NCBI GenBank assembly: GCA_948567375.1
Contig: OX419756.1
Location: 72,704,552 to 72,768,551 of the forward strand
DNA length: 64,000 nt
Direction: 5' to 3'
From: Lunularia cruciata
Taxonomy: Eukaryota > Streptophyta > Marchantiopsida > Lunulariales > Lunulariaceae
This document shows, piece by piece, positions 1 to 19,200 of the stretch. The position numbers were made by a program, and so were the translations under genes. The notes below the pieces were generated by a model. That model ran no database searches. It had not been told where the DNA came from and saw only the letters and a list, made by a program, of their open reading frames with translations. Position 1 is the first letter of the stretch. Each line of letters starts with the position of its first letter.

Positions 1-2464
1 AAACACCGCACTTATGTTTACACGAGGATGTGCCAAAGACTTCAGTAGTGTCAAATCTCGGAAAAATTATGGGACGAGTCCGAGCCCATCCGAGTTTTTA
101 ACTAACCGATGATAGAAAGAAGTGAATAAATAGGAGCATAAATAACACAACCATATGCGGAGGGTCGTTTCTTCAACCACAAGCAGCGCCAAGAAATAGC
201 TAATAGCGTGGAAGAGAATTGAGAGGTGTTTTACCCAAAAGTCACATGTAACAAGATTTGGATTTGCAGAGAAAGGAACTAGAGTATGGATTAGAGGATC
301 GTAGAGAGGGGAAAGCTGCTGTAACAAATAATCTACGTTGAAAACATATTTTAAATGTGTAAATGTACTGAATTATACGTGTATGCAATGAATTATATGA
401 TGTCGTATAACACTCTTTGGACTCTTGGACAATCGGGATAATTATTTTGAATGTATGAGGTGACAAAATTGTATACTGCTCTAATTCTAATGAGCATATT
501 CTTGCTCATTTGAATGAATGAGGCGCCGTAACCAACTGGCGCACTTGGTTAAGCAGTAGAAACTTCTTCCGAGTGGGAAGAGTCTATTCAGCTCTGGCTA
601 TGGTCAGAAGATCACAATATCATCTATGGTGCTACTATGATGCGTAATCCGCTGCATACTGGGTGCATCAGAATCCTCTCTTCACTCAATTCTATCATCT
701 AAAAGAGTTTGAAAACAATGTTGCTAAAATAGCTGAACGTCGTACTCATCAAAGCTTCGTCGTCAATCTGAAAGGATTGCATGCGTAAGTTGTGAATGTA
801 CAAACCGTACTTATCGTAGGAGATCTTCTGTACATGGGCGATATATGCATGGAGCGGAAATGTGCAAAAGTCGGTCTTCCTTGAGGAGCAGATTGATCAA
901 ATTTGAACTAGAAGTTGTAGCGAAAATTTACTAGAGGTGAAAATTTACCAAACTCACCTCTAGCAAATTTGACAAACTCACCTCTTGCAAATTTCTGCGC
1001 TGCGCATCCTAAATCTGTAGCGAAAATTTACTAGAGGTGAGTTTGGCAAAGATTCAACCAATGGCAAGCATTTGTCTGTGGCAATTTAAAAGAAACTCCT
1101 TTCGACAATTGTCGACGCTGAGCTGCGGTGAGATGATCCCAAGCTACTGTTTACCACTGACTTGGATGTACGCTCCATTTGAGTACCCAGACAATCCTCA
1201 GCTGATCCCATTCTAGGGTTTACTATATTGAAGAGAACAACTTGAATTATAGCTTCCAGAGCACTTGCTACAAACCTGTTACGAGAATAAGACTAAATTC
1301 GACATCCATCACTAATAATGTGTCTGTTTTGTTTTCGATCAACAAACGGCTGCCACATTTCCCGTCAAACCTCTCTCGAAATGGAATGAAAATGGTCTGT
1401 GTTTGGACCTTGACTTTTTTCAAGTTCCATTACTGGGCAGATGAATTACTCATGTATTTATTTCCGGTTACAATATGTCGCATAGACGACATCAGTCGAC
1501 AGGACCCTTCGGAATGCAATTAGTGCAATTAGGTGACGCACCGACCGAAACTGTTTTCACCATACATCTCCAATCCAAAGCAGGTCCAAACTGCGTGACT
1601 CAGCCAGTTTGTCTGACTCTAATCTGGTGTCTGCATGTAGCGGACAGAAGAAAGCCGGAGCTTTTAAGTGAAGATAAACTGATGTTTCTCGGTATCTCAA
1701 AATTCTGCACTGGAGGACCCAATGACAATTTATGCAGAAGCCGCTTAGAAGGAATGAGAAGTGATACGCCTTTTGCCCACCATGTGTATGGAGTGGCTCA
1801 TCTGACAATTACAGCTGGTAGTCAGAAACAGTTGTGAGTTGACACGCAAAGAAAGGAGACCTACTAGATTGACATAATACAGCACACAACATACCCGAAA
1901 GTTTGCAAGTATTGCGTGAAACCATTCCGCTACGAAACACACAGATTTCAGAAAATAATGCTAAAGTTATGGGTTTGGACAATCTTACACCTGAGGCCGT
2001 ATCATCTTGGTGCTGGTGGCGTCTAATGACGGGCCGTCCCTTCAGGTCTGGTATAAGATCAGATTCTTATAATCTACACATACCAGCCCGAATGAGATTT
2101 ATTTGGGCGTTAAAACGTGTCCGAGGCATGGATTTCTTAACAACTAAGCACTTCTGCAGGAAACATTTCTGCAAAACGTTTGCTCTGGGGTATGGACCAA
2201 CTGTACAAACCTCACACAAAAGTAAGGTCACGGTCTGTTAGAAATCTTGTTTGTCAAATCTCGATTCCCAAACATTCATTCCACTAGGCCAAAATCGCGA
2301 CTGGTGCAATTGGGTTCTGAGAAAATGGTCCCAATTTTATTAATCTCTCGAGTGCGTACCAAGAATTATTTTGTAATTAACAAGAATTTGAAGTCGCTGA
2401 CCCAACCACATACTCAACCCTCACCTCTACTTGCACAAATTCACTATTACAAAGCTGATGTAAA
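1..2464. other. Intergenic, no recognisable gene
   Basis: No reading frame here looks like a conserved protein. Open stretches on both strands are short and have no recognisable motif. The part next to 2465 is expected to hold the 3' UTR and terminator of the minus-strand ubiquitin protease, but I cannot fix the poly(A) site. The only structured element I see is the direct/inverted repeat at 916-1040. Confidence 0.5.
916..1040. repeat. Compact direct and inverted repeat cluster
   Basis: The same 25-bp unit, beginning TGTAGCGAAAATTTACTAG, occurs at 916-940 and 1016-1040, exactly 100 bp apart. Between them lie two inverted, slightly diverged copies at 954-970 and about 978-1001, both starting TCACCTCT. 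Single-stranded, each inner copy can pair with either outer copy. It may be a small foldback element or MITE remnant; I see no terminal duplication that proves insertion. Confidence 0.7.
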
Positions 2465-11452
<8,988 letters not shown>

Positions 11453-12160
11453 CTCCTTTCTAAATCAGCAGTTCCTCATTCGCCGCAGCATAGATCCCGC
11501 TTCTCGACCTCCCTCTATTACAGAACAATCTCTCACTCCTCGTCCTCCTCCTTCGCCCTCTTCTACACAATCCCCCTCCCCACTACAACCTCGTCTTCAT
11601 GGTACAGCAAATTCCCCTCGCCTCGCCAGATTAGACCAATTTCAAAACGCGCCTCCGCTCCCCCTCCAAATCCCTACCTCCAAATCCCTGCCTCCTCCTC
11701 CGTCACGCCTTCGTTGTAATCTACACGTTGCGCTACCAATATGTTGGCTGAAACTCTCCTCTCTCTCTCTCTCTTCTTCCACATACGATACACCAGCGAG
11801 CGACAACGACAACAACAACACTAAGCCCGGCACGTCCTTCTACTCCATGAAAAGAGCACAAATCTCCTCACCCTTTGCAGTTCTAGATTTCCCTTGGCTG
11901 TCTTCCCTGCCCTGTCGTTCTCTCCCTCTGTTACGAACCTCCGGAAAGAAAAACCAAACAAAGGGGAGTGAGGTGTAGGAGTAGGAGTGACCTCAGACTC
12001 CTCCTTCCCTTTCCTTCCTCGAGGCTCGAACTCCTCCTCTGTAGCTTTCACTGTTCTCGTACTACAGTCAGTTGTTCTTACTATGGTTACTGTTTTGTGA
12101 TTCTCCTCTTCAGTTACCGCATCCATTTCGACTTGCTCCGCCGTCGTCACTGAGTCTGGT
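11453..12160 (-). promoter_or_regulatory. Likely 5' leader of the ubiquitin protease, with upstream ORF
   Basis: Read on the minus strand this region is purine-rich with GA runs, typical of plant 5' leaders, and it ends at the DUSP-protein start at 11452. It contains an open frame of 109 codons (12150-11821), rich in Glu and Thr, not recognised. That frame could be a uORF if transcription starts upstream of 12150, or an alternative first exon. The long plus-strand frame across 11397-11978 is Pro/Ser-rich low complexity antisense to this leader and is not called. The transcription start is unknown. Confidence 0.4.
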
Positions 12161-12497
12161 CAGGGCTGGGACTTTACCTCAGAGTTTCATTTTCTCAACT
12201 ACTACCGCACCGCACTACAAGGATTTCAAACCCTTTTTATTCCGTTATGACGAGAAGTAGACTCACTTTTCTTAGCAGTTCAGTTCGTCTTTTCTTCTCT
12301 CTTTCATGGCAGTCAGTTATTGTGAGATGTTAGAGAGAGGTGATAAGAATAGAAACTAATATTACTTCAATCCCAAGCGAAAGGGACATGCGTCCAAAGC
12401 AGCACTTAAGGTAAAAGAGATGCTTAATGAAGACTTGATAATGCCAGTGCTTAAGACTTGGTCTCTTCACTTAACTCCTTGTCCTTTGCCTTGGAAA

Positions 12498-12600
12498 GAA
12501 AAAAGGCGACCGCGTAGGAAAAATGAAGGATGGGAAGACGTACAAGGGAGAGACAAAAAAGGTAACATGGGGCTAAGCCCCAATAGAGTCGGTATGAGAA
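12498..12600 (-). repeat. Shared 3' tail of LINE-like copy A
   Basis: On the minus strand the end of copy A reads GGGGCTTAGCCCC, then TTTTTTGTCTCTC, CTTCCCATCC and CGCGGTCGCC. The GGGGCTTAGCCCC block is a perfect short palindrome. The same blocks in the same order end every other copy in this window. Compared with them, this copy lacks the CTTGATGGGG part just before CTTCCCATCC. There is no poly(A). Confidence 0.8.
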
Positions 12601-14180
12601 ATCTGCCCTACCGCACCTAAGATATCCGAGCTATGCAAGTCGTACGGTCTACACACAACTGGAGCATCCGAAGAAACATCACCTAATGTGATTGCTCTCC
12701 TATAGATTGCACCAGCCACTGCACTCTGTAGAGCAATGGACACACGCTGTCTAAAGTAAGCTACAAAGTATGAGAGTGAGAGTGGTACCCCCTGACGCCT
12801 AACATGATAAGCTCTCACGCACTCCCTGACAAATGTGTCAAATGCCGTGTCCATCGCTCCATATAACTCCAAGGCTAGAGGAACAAAGAGGTGACCTCGT
12901 TGCATGCCCCTATACTTGGAGACATTGCGACCTGCTGCTGCACTCGCCGCCCATCCAGGGGGATGGGTAATCACTCCCTCCGAAACTGTATCTCACGTAG
13001 GATCCGTGACCACGACATCCGCTACTGTCACCTGATCATCTCGGACCAAGTATAAGTCTGTCCTGACACGTGTCGTCTGCAGCGCATACGAACGCTCCCT
13101 CCAAGCCAAGTATCCACTCTCTCGTGCCATAGCAAACACTATGTCTCTAATGGCATCATGGGTAGCTATCCTCTGTCCTCCAAAAGGACACCGTGTCATG
13201 TGGACCGCCGCTGCATCTAGTGTAGAACCACACTCACAAGTGAGTAGTGAAGATGCAGATGGGTGGACCAAACCTAGGCGAAACCTCATCGCTGTAGAGA
13301 AAGTAGCCGGTGCGAGTCGGAAAGCCCTAATGCATGGTCGAGCTAGGATCTACGAGCCTGCACCCTTGCCGGAGCAAGAGCGTAGACGTGCTCTAGTAGC
13401 CTGAGGAATGGACGAGTCAACTAAGAGAGAATGTAGCATATGCTCACACTGTCGCTCCATCAAGGAAGATTGTAGACCTCTAGTCCAATCTGACGATAGT
13501 GAAGCAAATGGTGGAAAACACTCTCGTGCTCGTGGGGATAGACTATCTCTTGTCTGCCGCAATAACACCTGGAGAGAAAAGGATCCTCCCTCCACCTCTA
13601 TCACATAAGTCTCCAAAACCGGCCTATCAGCAACCACAAAACGAGAGGCAAGTAGGGGTGCCGAGAGAGCAAAACTACCCAAAAACGCTTTAGGTGCCAT
13701 CTCCTCCATAGAAAGCAAGCCAACCCCACCACATGAGATCGGTAGAGCCGTCTGTCTACGTGCCAAATCCCCTGTCACACACTCAAAAGTCCTTGGTCCA
13801 ATAATATCACCAAAGACTCCCATAATCCTCCTATCAAATGCTCTCAGACGTAATAGGAAGGACAGTGAAGGGGGAACTGTACGGATGAGGTAGGATGGTC
13901 GACGAGCAATACTGGAATAGAGTATACCAAATGCCACATGCGGATCTCCTAGTAATGGAAGGTCATCCACATGGAGAACATCCTCTACAAGGGCAGCGTC
14001 CAAGAAGCGTGTGACAAAATCCTCCGATCCTACTGGCACTCCAAGAACACGATAAAGAGAGGAGACCACATAGAACACTACTGCCTTGGAAAGAGAGGTG
14101 ACCACATGAAGGATGGGAAGACCTTGGAGGGACAACAGATAAGAGGATTGGAATGTTATTTTATATGAATGCCAAGTAAC
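12573..14180 (-). pseudogene. LINE-like element, C-terminal RT plus restriction-like endonuclease (copy A)
   Basis: One minus-strand frame runs through with only two in-frame stops (13352-13350 and 12995-12993). The first part resembles the post-catalytic region of a non-LTR reverse transcriptase (LGVPVGS, then LPLLGDPHVAFGILYS). Next comes a zinc-knuckle-like CxC-x9-H-x3-C motif near 13240 (CECGSTLD..VHMTRC). Then a PD-(D/E)XK-type pattern: VRTDLYLV, VADVVVTDP and a Lys in VSKYRG followed by FVPLALELYG. RT-knuckle-nuclease is the order known from R2-type elements. The 5' part, including the RT catalytic core, is missing. One stop replaces an Arg codon of the shorter copy at 25440. The RLE assignment rests on motif order and spacing and needs a profile search. 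Confidence 0.75.
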
Positions 14181-14184
14181 TCCG

Positions 14185-14425
14185 GTAGTGTGTAGTTCGT
14201 AGACCTTACGATTTGATTGCATAACGCAGATATCTTAGTGTGGGAACGCAGATTTCTCGGACCAATATTATTACCGATAGCTAAACCCCAATAATATCGG
14301 GGTTTAGCTCCATTTTTATTTCTTTTGTCTCATCTTTGCACGGGCTTGATGGGGTCTTCCCATCCTTCGCGTTTTCTACGCGGGCCCTATTTCTCCCTTT
14401 TGAATAAATGCAGAGTGACTCTTTA
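14185..14425 (+). repeat. LINE-like 3' end, opposite orientation (copy B)
   Basis: Non-coding 3' end in plus orientation, next to copy A. It holds degenerate matches to the terminal coding region (CAGATATCTTAG), then a hairpin of TAAACCCC and GGGGTTTA arms around 14282-14307, then GGCTTGATGGGGTCTTCCCA, CCTTCGCGTTTTCTACGCGG. With copy A it makes a pair with opposite orientations, probably two independent insertions. Confidence 0.75.
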
Positions 14426-16278
14426 GATGGAGCCTCGTTTAGGTTCAATAAATTAAAAAAAGGATTTTCATGACATCGCATTTTGTTCTCCTTGTACACG
14501 TGGAAATATTTTGTGTAATTTTAACTAATTTTCAGCAATCATTTAAGACAGTAGATTGGTGAAAGCTAACACTGTGAGGGTTTTTCCTTCACTCTTGCAC
14601 TAATAGGCGTATTCTTCCAATTGTAAAATAGATCATATTTATTGTTGATTGGGACAGAGTCCTCTCACACTCTTGCAGAAGAATATTTGGCATGGCATTA
14701 TATATTTCAAATCAATCAACTCCTTGCTAGACAACATGACTAGTAGATTCATCAAAAAAACCTGAAATGGAAGCTTCATTTGTTTCAGAGTTTAAGCCTT
14801 TATATTACCAATTGCAGAGCAGATATCCTGTTGCTTCAGTCAACCAAATGCCCATCGATGAAATAAAAAGCTCCAGTTTGAGTTCAAATCCTAATTCCTA
14901 GACAGATATCCAGAAATAGTTATCAAGCCCGCCTCGTTACAATAGCCCAGTCGAAAACCTAAACTCTCTCCGCTTGAGCTGAACATCCTCATATAGATTG
15001 CGGAACCGGTCTGAATTTTGACATTCAAGAAAGGGAATATAAGCGCGTCATGAGAAGTTCACCCATTAACGCATGTTGTACTGGGGTTGAGTTGAGGTCC
15101 ACTGTAGTAGTAGGCGTTTCGCATGGCACATTTGGCTGGCAGTTCCGGCCACAAAAAGGTTGCGTGCTTCTTTGTCCCTGTGCTTGCGTACATCGTGTCG
15201 CTGTCCTAAGACGCGGCCAAATCTGAATCGATCACGCATTGAAGGCATTGCCGAGTTGTACAACAAAAGCTTCAGATACATGAGAAGAGGAAAAAAATTT
15301 GGGAAAATAGGCCAATTAATCAGGGCTAACTAATCACCACCACTGGCATCAGTTTGAGCAAATTTTGAGTCTGAGATGCCCTGAACGTTGAAGAGTCTAA
15401 CGTGCACATGCTCGTCTGCTCTTCGACAACCCAGACAGACTTCCAGAACTTGGGTCAGGAAACTGCTCCTAGTTTTCGTCCCGATAATAAATGCTGCTTT
15501 TGGGTACGAAAGTCTCACTTGACTCCACTTGTGCCAGCTCTCAAATTCGTCGCCTTTAGTGCATGTTTCTGCAACTTGTCACTGTTCTAGAGCATTGTCT
15601 AGTCATGCGGGCTGAGAACGGTCAGTCTTGGTTTTAGTATGTTGTCGTTTGAAGAGGTTCTAGTGACTGAGTTTGTAGAAGACGATATCCATTGTTGAGG
15701 CTATCCCATCCGGCTTGATGGGGTCTTCCCATCCTTCATGTATTCTACGTGGTCGCCATTCTGTCCTTTTCATTGTTGAGGATCCTACCGTAAGCATGTG
15801 TGGGGCCAAACTTTGTTGAAAGAATGAGGCTCATGGATGGATGATTATTGTAAGATGGGCCATGCTCTCCGGAACACCATGACGTCCTTCTCTGAGATCA
15901 TCTGCCACGACGTAATATCCTGATTTTGCAAAAGGTCACATCTGGTAATGATGACGAATCTTGTACGTCGAGCCACTAATGGATATTCACCTCACTTTCA
16001 TAGCTTTTCCGCTGTTTTGGAGTCGTCACCACCCTGATCTCCCTTTCATCTGATGACTCCTATGAGGATCCTTGATGTTGGAGATGGGTACCAAGTCCAA
16101 AAGCTCCGGTAGTACTTTGGAGACGAGTAAACGAAAGTAAATCATAGTTCAAGAACATCCTCCATTACCGAATATCACTTGGTTGAGTGATAGAATTTAT
16201 GTTTAATTCCTCAAAAGTTCCACGGTTGGAAAACATTGCAGAACTTCTGTACATTTAGGTGATGGACCACTGCCGAAC
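14426..16278. other. Intergenic, downstream of GLE1
   Basis: No recognisable gene on either strand. A short orphan LINE tail lies at 15706-15775. The part nearest 16279 should contain the GLE1 3' UTR, read on the minus strand; its end is not visible to me. Confidence 0.5.
15706..15775 (+). repeat. Orphan LINE-like 3' tail
   Basis: Only the last ~65 bp of the LINE-like family: CGGCTTGATGGGGTCTTCCC, then ATCCTTCATGTATTCTACG and GGTCGCC. No coding remnant precedes it. This is a severely 5'-truncated insertion or a fragment from the non-autonomous use of the tail. Confidence 0.75.
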
Positions 16279-19200
16279 CTACGCTCTTAATGCTGAAGAT
16301 ATGTCTCGCAGTGGCATCGTTCTCCCTTCCGGTGCTATCATGAATTGTTTCGTGTGCAAATATGTCTCTAACCTATTCACAACAGCCCTCGAATCGGCGT
16401 CATCATGGCTTTTCAGGCTGACTAAAAACTCTGAGACAACCACTTGCATAAGCTTCATGAACTGCGCCGGATATGCTTGGTAGAGTCTGAAACCTGCAAT
16501 CTGTAAAAATTGGTTGCAACTCAATTCCATCAGCATCGAAACTGGTCAATCGACTTGTTGGTGAGAATTCTACTACTTCCAAATATAATCAGATGATTGC
16601 AAAGCTGACCCATTTCTGTGCTTTTGATCAATTGTCGGTCAATGAGACGCTGATCGTGTATTTACATTAGCCAAGGCTTAAATACAAAAACCTTCGAATG
16701 TGAATAGGATAACGAAAGGGACGACGAACTTTTAGACTCCACTTTTCTAGGTCTTATCGTAAACATACCTTCAAAAAAGACTCCAATGCGGATGCAGAGG
16801 ATCGATTTGCAGGAATCCGGTTCAATAGTCGTGCACACCATGCCCAAGCCTCACTTAAGCCGTGAGGATTGACACCTCCGGGTACTTCAGTCTGTTGGAA
16901 GGGAACACGCAGCACCTTGAGTAACGTACTTGGTCCGGACAACCAAATGGAGTGACATAAACTAAGCAAACCGTTATTAAAAGCATTCTTTTGGTCCATC
17001 TCAAGGAGCTCGAACTGCTATTTTGACTTTTACAGTTCTCATCATGCTCTTAGCACCAGAAGACGGAATTTTGCACCTTCCTCGAACCACTCCGGTACTT
17101 CCCAGGGACGTTCTGTTTGGATACATATTTTCAGCTTTTATATCGACTCATGAAGAACAGTGTATATTCCAGGTCCAACGTTTCCAGTAAGGAACGTGTT
17201 CTAGAGATCTCTGACAAAGAGCCCAAGGTTTGGAAGGCTCTTTCAGTGATAAAAGCAGGGCGTATTGGAAGGATCAGGGACGAGAGCACGTTGTAATGAC
17301 GTTCTAAGTTTGAAGCACCGAGCATCTAGTCAGAACCACCAGCATACGTCCAGTTGGCATACTCAGCACGGTTTCAAGTATCAAGCGTCTCATGGTCATC
17401 CACATCGCCTACTTCCCTATCGACCATTACCGAGAAGATCCTGTAATGTCTCAAATTATTTTTTCATTGTATAGGGCTTGTCTACTATAGATCAGAATAT
17501 TACCAAAAGTCGACATCTACTGCCCGATACGACGTGAAAAACATATTCCAAAAGGACACGGGACATGACATGACGTGTATGCATGCAAAGATCAGCTTTG
17601 CATGAAGAGGGAGAGATCCACATAGGAAAGCGAAAGTGAAGCAGACAACAAACCTGTGTAAGAGCAGCATAGAACGCAATGTACGCGTTCATTCTTGCAA
17701 CATACTCGTCTGTAGATTCCAATTTACCAGCCTCCTCCTTGTATCCCAGCATTTTGTAGTAGTCTTCATCACTTCTATACTGGCCCTGCTCAAGAAGGTA
17801 GAGAACAACTGACTAAAGCAGGAGGTTGATGCTTGATAATCTATTTCCCCTATAGACCTACTTCTGTGAATCCCAAATCCATATAAGCTTGAAATCAATA
17901 ATTGTGGAGCACGCCACTCTACCTTGTTAAAAACGTAGTACTTGGGTACGGTGAATATGCAGACTTGATGAAGCTGTGCAAGCACCGACTCCATGACAAA
18001 TGGCACCTACGACACATCCAAAGAACAAATTATTGATCCTACAGTGCAGAGGACAACCTCGAAAACTACGGGAATAAACACTGCACACACAGTTTGATTG
18101 TCCAAGGTATCCATGTAGAAAAATGACAGTAAATATCACACCTCCACAGAGAGTGGGGTTCCACTACTTACTGACTTCGAATGACAGAAATAGCACTATG
18201 TCAATACAGTTATCTGATTAATTAACGTCAGCCGACGTAAGTGAACTTTTGCTTCTAGGGACTCAAAGCGTCTGGAATGACCGGGTCAAGGCACCTTCAA
18301 ACACAAACTGACACTCCCTAGCATCGTGATTAACAAAACTGACCTGAGAAGCAACATTCACAACCACTTGAGCGAGTGCATATGAGAATGATGGCAGCTT
18401 CTGCACTTGTGACTCACATTGTGACAACAGCTGCGCGCCAGGGAACCCCCATGTACTGGTCAGTTAGTTGAGGAAACGCAGCTTTCCCTACCCCGTCACG
18501 GACAATAGGAGGATAGGAGACAAAACTGTGGCAATGGTGCAGCTAGAACTCTAGATAGAAATTTGTACATACACTTTTGCTTGAAGAACGATAGAGAAAA
18601 AATTTCAGTCTTGAATAAGTGACTTGCGTGGTCAATATCGACTAAAGAACATCATGATAAAGAAAATAGAAATCATAAAGATGTAGTCTTTACCTTGCTG
18701 CCAAGGGTAACAATCATAAATTGGATTGGAGGCCCACGAGGATCCTGGAGAGTCTGAATAAGGTCTGCTGACTTTTTCCTGCAGCAAGTAGACGTATGAG
18801 CTAGGTAGTAGATATTTAGGACATGAGGTAGGTAGTAGCTAGGCCGTAGATATTCGATTTATGAGGACAGAAGCCGCTCGAGGAAGGGGGGATTCAGAAC
18901 TCATTCAATCCATATGAAATGTAGATGAAATGAAATCAGAACTGACTACAATATGAGAATAGGAGATGAAATCTAATTCATGAAAAGCATGTACTATCAA
19001 ACAGCGAACATCAATAACTACACGTAGAGAATCTGTGAACCAATGTGTGCTGAGAAAACGACGAGTCATATCAAGAAATAGCGAAGTAAGCGAATGTGAA
19101 ACTACCGAAAACAAATTAAATGAATCGAATGCAGATTGTAAACCGAGACTAATAAAATAATGTAAAATGGTAGTAGATATATACACTAAAAACCATAAAG

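Noticed and set aside
521-600. tRNA-like stretch starting GGCGCCGTAACC
   Set aside because: No T-loop consensus and no closing acceptor stem at the expected distance.
1475-1837. 120-codon plus-strand frame with an opposing minus frame
   Set aside because: No recognisable motif, no splice-compatible neighbours; treated as chance.
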